A DNA stretch of 64,000 nucleotides. Origin: Fibrobacteria bacterium AD312 (GTDB taxonomy: Bacteria > Fibrobacterota > Fibrobacteria > Fibrobacterales > Fibrobacteraceae). Under the pieces are notes generated by a model that ran no database searches, was not told the DNA's origin, and saw nothing but the letters and a program-made list of their open reading frames with translations. Shown here piece after piece: positions 42,602-52,801 of the stretch (positions are counted from its first letter, which is position 1; the number at the start of each line of letters is the position of its first letter). Where the stretch lies: assembly GCA_001462345.1 (NCBI GenBank), contig LIUM01000040.1, positions 1 through 64,000 of the forward strand, given 5' to 3'. The translations under genes and the position numbers were made by a program.

Positions 42602-44110
42602 TCAATTTTTTCGTACAGAGTAATTGGTGACGCCGAGTTTGGTGTACGCTCTATATAATTCTGTTTCATTATCCGAAATTAAAACCAATTTATCTCCAAC
42701 GGCTAGAGTCGTATTTCCTTTGGGAATAAAAAATTTGTGCCCCCTTTTTACCATAACGACAAGGGTGTTGTCTGGTAATATGATATCCATTAAGCGATTT
42801 CCACTATTTAAAACAGAGGGCACTACTTCAAATTCGGACATCGCTGATTTAATTTCTTCAGGGAGTTCAATACCAAACATGTTCGCTTTTTCTTTTTCGG
42901 CTTCTGAAATACCAAGTATTTTAGCCATTAATGTGACTGTTGTTCCTTGAATTAAAAGCGATAAAATCGTGATGAAAAAGACTAGGTTGAAAAATAAGTC
43001 TGCATTAGGAATGCCTGCAATCAGTGGGTACGTGGCAAAAATAATAGGGACGGCACCACGTAAACCAATCCATGAAACATAAAGCCTAACCTTAAATGGG
43101 ATTTTTAGGAAGGGGGCGAGACATAGAAAAACGGCCACAGGACGTGCGATAATAATCATAAAGGCACCGATCAAAAGACCTGCGCCAGCGACAGGGGTGG
43201 TAAAAAGTTCTATTGGCTTCACAAGTAGGCCTAACGCTAAAAAGATGATGATTTGCCATAACCATGTAAAACCATCAAAAAAGGTCGTCATATTTTTTTT
43301 GTGTAAGAGTTTACTATTTCCAACGACCATACCAGCAATATACACGGCAAGATAACCATTCCCATGAAGAAGATCGGTAACTGTAAAGGTGAAAAAGACA
43401 AAAGCAAATAGTAAAACAGGGTATAAAGCGTCATTCACAAGGTTTATTTTATTGATCACGGTTCGAGTCAATAGTCCCAAGAAATAACCAGTGACAAGAC
43501 CTACTACTAATTGAATGATCACATTTAAAACGGAAAGAGGAATACTTGCTTGATTTGCTTGTAAAATGGTCATAAAAAAGATCATTAGCATATAGGCCAT
43601 AGGATCATTACTACCGCTTTCAAGCTCAAGAAGAGGGCGTGCATTATGCTTTAATTGAAGACCTTTAGATCGAAGAATAGAGAATACCGAGGCCGAATCC
43701 GTAGAAGACATGATGGACGCTAGTAAGAATGATTCCACCCAGCCTAAAGAGATAAAACCGTCAATAAAGTTAGATAAGTAGTGTATGAAAGCCCCTGTGA
43801 CTAGGGCGGTAATCAACACACCAATTGTGGCAAGAGTGACACCTTGAGCAATGACGGGCTTGATTTCGGAAAATCGAGTATCCATGCCTCCAGAGAATAG
43901 AATCACGCTCAGAGCCATTAAACCAATAAATTGCGATACATGAGGGTTATTGAATTGAATTCCAAAGCCATCTACACCCCCAATCATCCCTACGCCTAAG
44001 AAAAGGAGAAGAGCTGGAACGCCAATTTTACCGCCCGCTTTACTAGCAAAAATGCTAATAAATAAAAGAATGGAGCCCGCAAGAAGGATATTTTCTGGTG
44101 TTAAATTCAT
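42602..44110 (-). CDS. K+/H+ or Na+/H+ antiporter with TrkA-C domain (NhaP2/CvrA-like)
   Basis: 502 residues from ATG 44110; an upstream TTG is rejected because MNLTPENILLAGSIL begins the first helix. About twelve helices with ILFSGGMDTRFSEI, SSTDSASVFSILR and ESGSNDPMAYML, the last holding the conserved Asn-Asp pair of CPA1 antiporters. The C-terminal 100 residues are a TrkA-C/RCK-C-like domain (VPSVLNSGNRLMDIILPDNTLVVMVKRG, PKGNTTLAVGDKLVLISD), as in NhaP2, which exports potassium. Unlike the antiporter at 10380 it carries this regulatory part. Confidence 0.9.
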   Translation of the reverse strand: MNLTPENILLAGSILLFISIFASKAGGKIGVPALLLFLGVGMIGGVDGFGIQFNNPHVSQFIGLMALSVILFSGGMDTRFSEIKPVIAQGVTLATIGVLITALVTGAFIHYLSNFIDGFISLGWVESFLLASIMSSTDSASVFSILRSKGLQLKHNARPLLELESGSNDPMAYMLMIFFMTILQANQASIPLSVLNVIIQLVVGLVTGYFLGLLTRTVINKINLVNDALYPVLLFAFVFFTFTVTDLLHGNGYLAVYIAGMVVGNSKLLHKKNMTTFFDGFTWLWQIIIFLALGLLVKPIELFTTPVAGAGLLIGAFMIIIARPVAVFLCLAPFLKIPFKVRLYVSWIGLRGAVPIIFATYPLIAGIPNADLFFNLVFFITILSLLIQGTTVTLMAKILGISEAEKEKANMFGIELPEEIKSAMSEFEVVPSVLNSGNRLMDIILPDNTLVVMVKRGHKFFIPKGNTTLAVGDKLVLISDNETELYRAYTKLGVTNYSVRKN

Positions 44111-44257
44111 GTAACCTATCAAAAAATGGGAAAAAACAACTTTTTTAAAATGTAATTAAAAAAAAGCCTTTTTATTGGGTATTCTTTAAAAAATGGATAG
44201 AGTAAATATTTTTTTTTTCTAAATTACCGAGCATTGTTTATCAAAAGAGGATTTCAA

Positions 44258-45730
44258 ATGAATTATTTTAATACGCTTCCGCTTCGTATCCAGCTTGAAG
44301 AATTAGGTCATTGCCGTTTCATGGACGCCTGTGAATTTTCTAGAGGCGTAGAAGCATTAAAAGGAAAAAAGATTGTATTTGTGGGCTGTGGTGCTCAAGG
44401 TTTACATCAAGGTTTAAATTTGAGAGACAGTGGTCTTGACGTTTCCTATACACTTCGTGCAGAGGCCATTGCTGAAAAACGTGCTTCTTGGAAAAATGCA
44501 ACTGAAAATGGCTTTAAGGTCGGAACTTATGAAGAAATGCTTCCAAATGCCGATCTCGTGTGCAATTTAACACCAGATAAACAACATCATTCAGTGATTC
44601 CAGTCATTATGCCTTTAATGAAGAAGGGTGCTGTCCTTTCTTATAGTCACGGTTTTAACATTGTGGAAGAAGGTCAACAAATTCGTCCAGATATTACCGT
44701 GATCATGGTTGCACCTAAAGGGCCTGGCTCTGAAGTTCGTGCTGAATACGTCCGTGGCTTTGGTATGCCCGCTCTTATTGCTGTGAATCGTGAAAACGAT
44801 CCTGAAGGCAAGGGATGGGATTATGCTAAGGCTTATGCCGTCGGTCTAGGTTCTGACCGTGCTGGTGTTCTCGAAAGTTCCTTCATTGCTGAAGTGAAGA
44901 GTGACTTGATGGGTGAACAAACCATTCTTTGTGGTATGCTTCAGACAGGTACATTGCTTTGCTTTGATAAAATGGTGGCTGATGGTGTCGATAAAGCTTA
45001 TGCATCCAAACTTCTTCAATATGGTTGGGAAACTATTACAGAAGCTTTAAAGCATGGTGGTATCACCAACATGATGGATCGCTTATCTAATCCAGCAAAA
45101 ATCAGAGCTTATGAACTTTCCGAACAGATGAAAAAGATCATGGCTCCTTTATATCAAAAGCATCAAGATGATATCATTTCAGGTCACTTCTCCTCTACAA
45201 TGATGAAAGACTGGGAAGCGTCTGATAAGGATCTTTTGACCTGGCGTGAAGAAACTGGTAAAACAGAATTCGAGAAAACAGCTGCAACAGATAAGGCTAT
45301 TTCTGAACAAGAATATTTTGATCGCGGTGTTTTACTCGTAGCGATGGTTAAGGCTGGTGTGGAACTTGCTTTTGAAACCATGGTCTCTGTTGGTATTAAG
45401 CCAATGAGTGCTTACTATGAATCTTTACATGAAACACCACTTATTGCAAACTTGATTGCTCGTAAGAAACTTTATGAAATGAATCGCGTGATTAGTGATA
45501 CTGCTGAGTATGGTTGCTACTTATTTGCAAACGCTTGCGTTCCTCTTCTAAAAGATTTCATGAAAACAGTGAATAAAGAAGACATTGGTGCTGTTTATGG
45601 TGCTGATAAAACAACAAGTGTTGATAATATGCGTTTAATTTCTATAAACGCTGCTATTAGAAAACATCCTGTTGAAGAAATTGGTGCATGGTTACGTTCT
45701 AAAATGCGTGGCATGACTAAAATCGTTTAA
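44258..45730 (+). CDS. ilvC: Ketol-acid reductoisomerase (class II)
   Basis: 490 residues from ATG 44258, which has AGAGGA seven bases upstream and gives the usual class II length; the TTG at 44234 is rejected. NADPH motif [19 protein letters not shown] near residue 42, followed by [13 protein letters not shown] and the duplicated helical C-terminal domains ([43 protein letters not shown]) that carry the Mg-binding acids. Second step of valine, leucine and isoleucine synthesis. A terminator follows at 45758; other ilv genes are not in the window. Confidence 0.97.
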   Translation: MNYFNTLPLRIQLEELGHCRFMDACEFSRGVEALKGKKIVFVGCGAQGLHQGLNLRDSGLDVSYTLRAEAIAEKRASWKNATENGFKVGTYEEMLPNADLVCNLTPDKQHHSVIPVIMPLMKKGAVLSYSHGFNIVEEGQQIRPDITVIMVAPKGPGSEVRAEYVRGFGMPALIAVNRENDPEGKGWDYAKAYAVGLGSDRAGVLESSFIAEVKSDLMGEQTILCGMLQTGTLLCFDKMVADGVDKAYASKLLQYGWETITEALKHGGITNMMDRLSNPAKIRAYELSEQMKKIMAPLYQKHQDDIISGHFSSTMMKDWEASDKDLLTWREETGKTEFEKTAATDKAISEQEYFDRGVLLVAMVKAGVELAFETMVSVGIKPMSAYYESLHETPLIANLIARKKLYEMNRVISDTAEYGCYLFANACVPLLKDFMKTVNKEDIGAVYGADKTTSVDNMRLISINAAIRKHPVEEIGAWLRSKMRGMTKIV

Positions 45731-45757
45731 TTTCTTTGTTTTGATCATTAGAATTTT

Positions 45758-45787
45758 AACACCGCTCTTTCGGGCGGTGTTTTTTTT
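45758..45787 (+). terminator. Terminator of ilvC
   Basis: AACACCGC/GCGGTGTT stem with an eight-base loop and an eight-T tail. Confidence 0.88.
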
Positions 45788-45886
45788 GTTTTTCTCTTTT
45801 TTTACATTGGGACATTGGTGTAAAAAAACTATATTTGCCAAAATTTGGCTTTTAGCAACTTGTCGTTTTATACTGGAGACAAAAAA

Positions 45887-48800
45887 ATGAAAAAAGATGG
45901 CGTCGATAAAGTACTAATAATCGGTTCAGGTCCAATCGTCATAGGTCAAGCCTGTGAGTTTGACTATTCTGGAACACAAGCATGTAAGGCACTTCGTGAA
46001 CAGGGTTATAAGATTGTATTAGTGAATTCCAATCCTGCTACAATTATGACGGATCCCGTGATGGCTGATGCCACCTATATCGAACCATTGAATGTAGGCC
46101 GTTTAGAAGAGATTATTGCAAAAGAACGTCCAGATGCTCTTCTCCCTAATTTGGGTGGGCAAACAGGCTTGAATCTTGCTTGTGAATTAAATAAAGCAGG
46201 TATTTTAACCAAGTATAATGTAAAAGTCATTGGTGTCAATTTGGATGCTATTGAACGCGGCGAAGATCGTGAAATATTTAAACAAACAATGCAACAGTTG
46301 GGCATTGATACTCCACGTTCAGATATCGCTTATACTGTAGAAGAAGCAGAATCTATTGCAGAACAATTAAGTTATCCTGTAGTGGTTCGCCCTGCCTATA
46401 CGATGGGTGGTGCTGGTGGTGGATTAGTTTATAATGTCGAAGAATTAAGAACCATTGCTGGTCGAGGCTTAGAACTTTCTATGACTCACCAATGCTTGAT
46501 TGAAGAATCCATCCTTGGTTGGGAAGAATTAGAAGTCGAAGTCGTTCGTGACTCTAAAAATCAAATGATTGCGGTTTGCTTTATTGAAAACATTGATGCC
46601 GTTGGTGTCCATACAGGTGATTCATTCTGTGCTGCTCCTTTTTTAACAATTGATAAAGAATTAGAAAAACGCCTCCAACAAGAGGCGTTTAAAATAGTGG
46701 AAGCAATTGGTGTGATTGGTGGAACAAACGTTCAATTTGCTCATGATCCTAAAACAGGGCGTGTGGTGATTATTGAAATCAATCCTCGTACTTCTCGCTC
46801 TTCTGCTTTGGCATCTAAAGCGACAGGGTTCCCTATTGCTTTGATTTCTGCAAAGCTTGCTGCAGGTATGACTCTCGACCAGATTCCATATTGGCGTGAT
46901 GGCTCTCTCGAAAAGTACACTCCGTCTGGCGATTACATTGTGCTTAAATTTGCTCGCTGGGCTTTTGAAAAGTTCCGTGGTGTGGATGATGTCCTTGGCA
47001 CCCAGATGAAAGCGGTGGGTGAGGTAATGGCTATTGGTAAAACCTATAAGGAAACATTCCAAAAAGCGATTCGTGGTCTAGAAAATGATCGTCATGGTCT
47101 TGGTTTTGCGAAAGACTTTAATCGTAAAACACTTTCTGAATTATTAGATATGCTTCGAATAGCAACTAGTGAACGTCATTTCATTATGTATGAAGCTCTC
47201 CGTAAGGGTGCGACTATAGAACAAATTGAAGCTTTGACTTTTGTGAAAGCTCATTTTATCGAACAAATGAAAGAACTAGTCGAATTAGAAGAAGAAATGC
47301 TTAAAACACCAGGTCGTATGCCTGCGGATAAGCTTTTGATTCAAGCGAAAAAAGATGGCTTTAGCGATCGTTATATTTCTAAGATTTTAGGAATTCGTGA
47401 AAAAGATGTACGCAAACGTCGTATAGAATTAGGTATGGTTGAAGGCTGGTGCGCTGTTCCTGTTTCAGGTAAAGAAAACACCTATTATTACTATTCTACT
47501 TACAATGCAAAAGATGAAAGCGTCACTTCTACAAATCCAAAAAAGATTATGATTCTTGGCGGCGGTCCAAACCGTATTGGTCAAGGTATCGAATTTGATT
47601 ATTGCTGCTGTCATGCGGCGATGGCTCTTCGTGAGCTCGGCTATGAAACCATTATGGTGAACTGTAACCCAGAAACGGTTTCTACAGATTATGACACGAG
47701 TGACAAACTCTATTTTGAGCCTGTGACTCTTGAAGATGTGCTTCAGATTTATGAAAAAGAAAAGCCAGAGGGTGTTATCGTGCAGTTTGGTGGGCAAACA
47801 CCATTAAATATTGCACGTGCTCTTTCCGATGAAGGCGTTAAAATTCTTGGGACAAGCATTGATAGCATTGATATCGCTGAAGACCGTGATTTGTTCCGTA
47901 AGATGATGGAACAATTAGAAATTCCAATGCCTGAATCTGGCATGGTCACTAGTATTGAAGAAGCGATAGAAGAAGTATCTAAAATTGGCTATCCTATTAT
48001 GATTCGTCCAAGCTTTGTTCTTGGTGGTCGTGGTATGGAAGTGATTTACGATGAAACCATGCTTCGTGAATACGTTGCTAAAGCGGTGGGTGTTACACCA
48101 GACCGCCCTCTTTTAGTAGACCGTTTCTTATGTAATGCTCTTGAATGTGAAGCCGATGCATTAGCGGATGGTGAAAACGTCTATATTCCATCTGTGATGG
48201 AACACGTAGAACTCGCAGGAGTTCATTCTGGAGACTCTGCATGCATTATTCCTCCAGTAACGATTGATGAAGAACATCTAAAAACGATTGAAGACTATAC
48301 TCGTAAAATTGCAAAAGCACTTCATGTTTGTGGTTTGATGAACATGCAGTATGCGATTGAAAATGGAAAGGTCTATGTACTAGAAGCAAATCCAAGAGCT
48401 AGCCGTACTGTGCCTTTAGTTTCTAAGGTTTGTAATACACAAATGGCAAATCTTGCTACCCGTTTAATGGTCGGTCAAAAATTTAGTAGCCTTAATTTGA
48501 AGACAAAGAAATTCAAACATTATGGCGCTAAAGAAGCCGTATTCCCATTCGATAAGTTCCCAAAAGTGGACCCTGTTCTTGGGCCAGAAATGCGCTCTAC
48601 GGGTGAAGTTCTCGGGCTTTCAGATAGTTATGCACTTGCTTTTTATAAATCACAAGAAGCCGCTGGTTCTAGACTCCCTTCTAAAGGATCTGTTTTAATT
48701 AGCCTTTCAGATAAAGAAAGCTTAAGTGAACAAGCCATTGCGATTGGTAAAGGGTTTATTGATTTAGGCTTTAATATTTTAGCGACAGAAGGCACTGCCC

Positions 48801-49102
48801 GTTTCTATGAAAAGGCGGGTGTTACTTGTGAAGTGATTGCTAAGATTGGAGAAGGTCGCCCCAACGTTTTAGATGTGATCTTAAACAATCAAGTTTCTTT
48901 GGTAATCAACACTCCTTGGCCTCGTCGTGACGCTGTAGTCGATGAATCGGCAATTCGTCAAGCTGCCATTAAATACAAGGTGCCTTATATTACTACTCTC
49001 GCTGCAGCTTATAACGCAGTGAAAGGGATTAAGGCCGCTAAGACTCCTCAAGAAGAAGTGAAATCGCTACAAGAGTATCACGCTTCTATTGAAGAAGTTT
49101 AA
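45887..49102 (+). CDS. carB: Carbamoyl-phosphate synthase, large subunit
   Basis: 1071 residues from ATG 45887, preceded by GGAGA; the upstream ATG would add 14 residues not typical of the family. Two homologous ATP-grasp halves, each beginning KVLIIGSGPIVIGQACEFDYSG and KIMILGGGPNRIGQGIEFDYCC, with the PAYTMGGAGGG and PSFVLGGRGME loops. The last 130 residues are the MGS-like allosteric domain (ATEGTARFYEKAGV). Makes carbamoyl phosphate for arginine and pyrimidines with ammonia from the CarA subunit, whose gene is not next to it here. The same cell pathway uses argG and argH of this window. Confidence 0.98.
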   Translation: MKKDGVDKVLIIGSGPIVIGQACEFDYSGTQACKALREQGYKIVLVNSNPATIMTDPVMADATYIEPLNVGRLEEIIAKERPDALLPNLGGQTGLNLACELNKAGILTKYNVKVIGVNLDAIERGEDREIFKQTMQQLGIDTPRSDIAYTVEEAESIAEQLSYPVVVRPAYTMGGAGGGLVYNVEELRTIAGRGLELSMTHQCLIEESILGWEELEVEVVRDSKNQMIAVCFIENIDAVGVHTGDSFCAAPFLTIDKELEKRLQQEAFKIVEAIGVIGGTNVQFAHDPKTGRVVIIEINPRTSRSSALASKATGFPIALISAKLAAGMTLDQIPYWRDGSLEKYTPSGDYIVLKFARWAFEKFRGVDDVLGTQMKAVGEVMAIGKTYKETFQKAIRGLENDRHGLGFAKDFNRKTLSELLDMLRIATSERHFIMYEALRKGATIEQIEALTFVKAHFIEQMKELVELEEEMLKTPGRMPADKLLIQAKKDGFSDRYISKILGIREKDVRKRRIELGMVEGWCAVPVSGKENTYYYYSTYNAKDESVTSTNPKKIMILGGGPNRIGQGIEFDYCCCHAAMALRELGYETIMVNCNPETVSTDYDTSDKLYFEPVTLEDVLQIYEKEKPEGVIVQFGGQTPLNIARALSDEGVKILGTSIDSIDIAEDRDLFRKMMEQLEIPMPESGMVTSIEEAIEEVSKIGYPIMIRPSFVLGGRGMEVIYDETMLREYVAKAVGVTPDRPLLVDRFLCNALECEADALADGENVYIPSVMEHVELAGVHSGDSACIIPPVTIDEEHLKTIEDYTRKIAKALHVCGLMNMQYAIENGKVYVLEANPRASRTVPLVSKVCNTQMANLATRLMVGQKFSSLNLKTKKFKHYGAKEAVFPFDKFPKVDPVLGPEMRSTGEVLGLSDSYALAFYKSQEAAGSRLPSKGSVLISLSDKESLSEQAIAIGKGFIDLGFNILATEGTARFYEKAGVTCEVIAKIGEGRPNVLDVILNNQVSLVINTPWPRRDAVVDESAIRQAAIKYKVPYITTLAAAYNAVKGIKAAKTPQEEVKSLQEYHASIEEV

Positions 49103-49120
49103 AAATAGAATAGAAATAAA

Positions 49121-49154
49121 AGTGCCGCTGTTCCTTAGAACGGCGGCGCTTTTG
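49121..49154 (+). terminator. Terminator of carB
   Basis: AGTGCCGCTGTTC/GAACGGCGGCGCT imperfect hairpin with a four-base loop and TTTT tail. Confidence 0.8.
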
Positions 49155-49214
49155 CGTTGTTAGTCATGGGTTGTTCAAGCCAGTTAACAATCAAGAAAAA
49201 TATTATATTTCCAA

Positions 49215-49427
49215 CTACCACCCAAATACAGCATCTCATCGTTCATGGGATATTTGAAAGGAAAATTTCCCATGGTGTTTTTCGATGAACACGCAAATCA
49301 GAAGTATAAGTTCGGGAGTCGTAATTTTTGGTCGACAGGGTATTATGTAAGTACGGTCGGTTTGAACACATCGATGGTTCAAAATAATATAACGACCCTA
49401 AGGGAAGCATGTGATCAATCTACTTAG
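49215..49427 (+). pseudogene. Relic of an IS200/IS605-family transposase (TnpA C-terminus)
   Basis: The frame reads LPPKYSISSFMGYLKGKFP, then VFFDEHANQKYKFGSRNFW, then STGYYVSTVGLN. This is the unmistakable C-terminal half of IS200-type TnpA, including the catalytic tyrosine region GYYVSTVG. The upstream part with the two metal-binding histidines is absent, and the last 15 codons no longer resemble the family. No start or ribosome binding site is expected; it is a degraded fragment. No recognisable IS ends were found around it. Confidence 0.85.
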
Positions 49428-49515
49428 GTTTGAACAAAAAATAAATTTACATAAAAAAAGTATACAGACTATTTTTTATAATGCTACATTAAAAATATCT
49501 TTATTAGGAGGATTA

Positions 49516-49986
49516 ATGAAAAAGTTATTTATTTTAGTGGCGTTAATTTCGTCGTTGTCTTATTCTCTAGATTTAGAGGTATCTGCAAGTGTTATTGCTT
49601 CTCCTAATAGGGGTGCATTAAGTGTAGCTAATTATTTTAGAAATAAAACTATTTCTACCCATGTTCATTTTTCTACGGCTAATTCAAACCATTTAATGTT
49701 GGGTGTTGGTTTTGCTTATCATCCTTTAGGGTATAATGGCCCATACGCTTTTCATTCATCTGATTGGATGATTAATATGGGTGGCGAAGGTCACTTTTGG
49801 CAATTAGATTTTGGTCTTGGATACCAATACGCCTTTCTTAAACATTTTGGAATTTATGCTGAAATAGGCTATGTATTTTATGCGGGTAAAGGCAGTTATT
49901 ATACTTCATATAACGATGATAAAGGGACACTGTCTAATGACGATCTTAATTTTCCTTTTGGGATAGGCCTTCTTTTCCCTTTTTGA
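49516..49986 (+). CDS. Small outer-membrane beta-barrel protein
   Basis: 156 residues from ATG 49516, which has AGGAGG 4 bases upstream; a longer frame upstream is therefore rejected. Signal peptide MKKLFILVALISSLSYS. The rest alternates hydrophobic and polar residues with aromatic strand ends (HFWQLDFGLGYQYAFLKHFGIYAEIGYVFYAG) and finishes in LLFPF, as in small eight-stranded barrels. Function unknown. The transposase relic lies directly upstream. Confidence 0.7.
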   Translation: MKKLFILVALISSLSYSLDLEVSASVIASPNRGALSVANYFRNKTISTHVHFSTANSNHLMLGVGFAYHPLGYNGPYAFHSSDWMINMGGEGHFWQLDFGLGYQYAFLKHFGIYAEIGYVFYAGKGSYYTSYNDDKGTLSNDDLNFPFGIGLLFPF

Positions 49987-50484
49987 GACATAACGTTTTT
50001 TCATGAAGGTGAATTCTATATAGCCATTGTTGACGGAAATGGTTTTTCATTTAATCTCAATAAATGATATTATTGACGTAAAGTGTTTTGTTTTCTCACT
50101 CCGTTATATTCCATATAACATGAACGCTTAGTACTTTAGTACTTAGCGAGAATGATCCCCTTGCGGGAAAAAGTCGTTCGAAAATAAAAGCACTTTCCGT
50201 CTGCTAATTAGCTAGTGTTTGTTATTTTAATTGTATTGTATTTTTCATTTGAGCCTGCGCTATTGAATTTACAATTCAAAATACGCTTGTCTCTGCATGA
50301 AAAAACTGGGCTTGGTTAGAAGAGCATCTCATTGTCTCTTCATAAAAAAGTGCAGTTTGAGAGGATGGTTATCACAAAAAATGAATTTGTATTGGTTTTA
50401 GAGGGACTATTTTCCGAAAATGAGTTATTATTTCATGAATAAAGTTGTTCATTTTTCATGAACGAAAAAAACGGAGCTGTTTAC
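49987..50484. other. Long intergenic region before the FISUMP gene
   Basis: About 500 bases with no convincing gene. Visible small structures: TTAGTACTTTAGTACTTAG near 50129; a TTGAATT-TAC-AATTCAA palindrome near 50263; two TTCATGAA palindromes at 50432-50439 and 50455-50462, 23 bases apart. Several short starts are closed quickly. Confidence 0.5.
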
Positions 50485-51270
50485 ATGATGAATCTTGTTC
50501 GTTATACCATATTCTCTGCCATAGTATTATCTGCTTTTATGGCTTGCAGTGATTCTAAGTCGCCTTCTTCTCCAGAGGCTGATTTTTCTTCTTCTGCTGT
50601 CACAAGTAGCAGCTCATCAGTAGTAAAATCGAGCTCCAGCAACGCTTTGTCCTCTTCTTCTATTGTTTATTCCACCATTACAGATGCTCGTGATGGTCAG
50701 AAATATAAAGTGGTCACCATTGGCTCTCAAGAATGGATGGCAGAAAACTTAAATTACGAGTATAAGGTCGATTCAGTGACCTACGGGAATTACGTAAATC
50801 TTGATTATCCAGAATACGGACGCTTTTACACTTGGGGAGCTGCTATGGATTCTGCTGCTGTGTTTTCTAAAAATGGCGAGGGTTGTGGACGTGTTGAACC
50901 ATGCGTGCCTCCAACTACTGTTCGAGGTGTTTGCCCTGAAGGGTTTCGTTTACCGAATGAGTCTGATTTTGAGACGCTCTCGGATGCTGTTGGCGGTCAA
51001 GCAATAGCAGGCCAGAAACTTAAATCTACTAGTGGTTGGTATGATAATGCTAATGGAACGGATGGCTTTGGTTTTTCAGCGCTTCCAGTGGGTATTTACA
51101 ACAATAAAACATTTGTCAAAGCAAGTAGCTACGCTCACTTCTGGACTACGCGCGGCGGTAATATTGACTATGCTTTTTATATGGGTTTGTACTTTGATAG
51201 CAAGAGCGTGTTCATAAATAGTAGCTATAAGTATTACGGCTATTCCGTTCGCTGTCTAAAGTCCAACTAG
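50485..51270 (+). CDS. FISUMP-domain lipoprotein
   Basis: 261 residues from ATG 50485 (CGGAG lies 9 bases upstream; an ATG at 50458 would put nine charged residues before the signal). Lipobox FMAC followed by a long Ser-rich linker. Residues about 70-260 match the Fibrobacter succinogenes major paralogous domain: TDARDGQKYKVVTIGSQEWMAENLNYE, YGRFYTWGAAMD, GVCPEGFRLPNESDF, GFSALPVG, FWTTRGG and the closing SVRCLK. Two cysteine pairs are probably disulfides. These surface proteins are numerous in Fibrobacter and their role is not known; the fold resembles C-type-lectin/formylglycine-enzyme-like modules. Confidence 0.92.
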   Translation: MMNLVRYTIFSAIVLSAFMACSDSKSPSSPEADFSSSAVTSSSSSVVKSSSSNALSSSSIVYSTITDARDGQKYKVVTIGSQEWMAENLNYEYKVDSVTYGNYVNLDYPEYGRFYTWGAAMDSAAVFSKNGEGCGRVEPCVPPTTVRGVCPEGFRLPNESDFETLSDAVGGQAIAGQKLKSTSGWYDNANGTDGFGFSALPVGIYNNKTFVKASSYAHFWTTRGGNIDYAFYMGLYFDSKSVFINSSYKYYGYSVRCLKSN

Positions 51271-51297
51271 TCTTATAATGCGAAATGCATGTAAACA

Positions 51298-51331
51298 AAA
51301 AAAGTGCAGTTCTTTTGAACTGCACTTTTTA
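51298..51331. terminator. Bidirectional terminator between FISUMP gene and thrC
   Basis: AAAAAGTGCAGTTC/GAACTGCACTTTTT near-perfect hairpin with a four-base loop, serving both converging genes. Confidence 0.88.
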
Positions 51332-51347
51332 ATTTCTAATAAAAAAA

Positions 51348-52685
51348 TTAGCGGCGTCTTTCGGCCATTTCTTTTTTCAATATATCCATCACAGGCCCAA
51401 TCTTTGCAGGAGCTTTAAAGATTGGATTAGCAAAATCACTAGAGATTTTTTCTAAGCTCTTTTCATGATAAGCGACTTTAAACTCTGTGAATTTCAAACC
51501 GTGAGCCGTACTAATCACAACCACTTCTTCGTCTTTAGTAATAGTACCTTGAGATAAAAGTTTTTCAAGAGCTCCAAGAGCAACTCCAGTATGAGGGCAG
51601 CAGTATAGCCCAAAACGATCCGCACGATGAGCGGCATTAGAGAGTTCTTCTTCTGTTACATCAATCACGAGTCCGTTGTATTCTTCAATAGCGCGCTTGG
51701 CTTTTGGGTAGCTAACGGGATTTCCGATTTGAATGGCGCTTGCTAAAGTTTTTTGTGCCTTCACAGGAACTAATTGATCGAAACCGCGCTGGTATGCTTG
51801 ATAAAATGGATTTGCGGCAGCCGCTTGAGCCACAATGATGCGAGGCTTTTTAGAAATAAGACCCATCGCCAGGCAGTCATCAAAGCCTTTGGCGAGCGCG
51901 CTTACATTACCAAGGTTACCACCAGGAATAATGATGGTGTCTGGGACTTGCCAATTCATTTGCTGGCATATTTCAGGACTAATCGTTTTTTGACCTTCCA
52001 CGCGAAGGCTATTCATTGAGTTTGCTAAGTAAATAGAATTATCGGCAGTCACTTGCTGTACTATTTCCATACACCCATCAAAGTCGGTGTCTAGAGCCAA
52101 AACAATGCTTCCATTGCTAATAGGTTGAATCAATTGAGCTGTACTTGTTTTACCAGCAGGTAAAAATACAATGCTTGGTATTCCAGCTTTTGCACAATAA
52201 GCAGACAATGCTGCTGAAGTGTCTCCAGTGCTAGCACAAGCGACGGCTTTAATGGGTTTCCCTTTCTTGATCATGGAATTGACTTGGCTAACAAGCACCG
52301 TCATTCCTAAATCTTTAAAGCTTCCAGTATGAGAATTTCCACATAGTTTCACCCATAGTTTTTTCATTTGAAGCTCTTGGGCAAGAGCACTTCCATCAAA
52401 TAGGGGAGTGAACCCTTCTTGCATCGTCACAATATCTTCTTCTGCAATTTCTGGAAGCACCATTTCTCTCTTGCTCCAAATACCACTAGTATCGGCTGGC
52501 TTAAAGCTTTGACGGCGTTCTGCAAAGAGTTTTTTCCATTCCTCAGGGCTTTTAGATGCTAAGGCTTTACGGTCTTGTTCGACTTCTAATAAGCTGTTGT
52601 CAATAGGGCTTCTATAAATGACTTGGTCTAGAGGATAAGTATCCGATCCATTAATGTTTTTGAAATGTGCATTAAATAAACTCAT
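51348..52685 (-). CDS. thrC: Threonine synthase
   Basis: 445 residues. PLP-dependent conversion of phosphohomoserine to threonine. The PLP lysine is in NSHTGSFKDLGM; the glycine-rich phosphate loop is IPGGNLGNVSALAKG; further motifs are ACASTGDTSAALSAY and the N-terminal YRSPIDNSLLEV. GAGG precedes the ATG. It stands alone, convergent with the FISUMP gene and divergent from the lipoprotein operon. Confidence 0.95.
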   Translation of the reverse strand: MSLFNAHFKNINGSDTYPLDQVIYRSPIDNSLLEVEQDRKALASKSPEEWKKLFAERRQSFKPADTSGIWSKREMVLPEIAEEDIVTMQEGFTPLFDGSALAQELQMKKLWVKLCGNSHTGSFKDLGMTVLVSQVNSMIKKGKPIKAVACASTGDTSAALSAYCAKAGIPSIVFLPAGKTSTAQLIQPISNGSIVLALDTDFDGCMEIVQQVTADNSIYLANSMNSLRVEGQKTISPEICQQMNWQVPDTIIIPGGNLGNVSALAKGFDDCLAMGLISKKPRIIVAQAAAANPFYQAYQRGFDQLVPVKAQKTLASAIQIGNPVSYPKAKRAIEEYNGLVIDVTEEELSNAAHRADRFGLYCCPHTGVALGALEKLLSQGTITKDEEVVVISTAHGLKFTEFKVAYHEKSLEKISSDFANPIFKAPAKIGPVMDILKKEMAERRR

Positions 52686-52801
52686 TGGAACCTCGGGGCT
52701 TCTTTTTGTTTTTACAAGACCAAAGTTAGAAAAGATTTCCTATTCTTAGTAAGTAATAGTTTGTATATTTGAAGTCCGAGATTATTATTTTTGGAGTTTC
52801 C

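Noticed and set aside
44123-44257. Attenuator or leader peptide before ilvC
   Set aside because: No short frame rich in branched-chain codons and no alternative hairpins could be recognised.
46661-47062. 133-codon minus-strand frame
   Set aside because: It lies antisense to the carB ATP-grasp domain, which is fully conserved.
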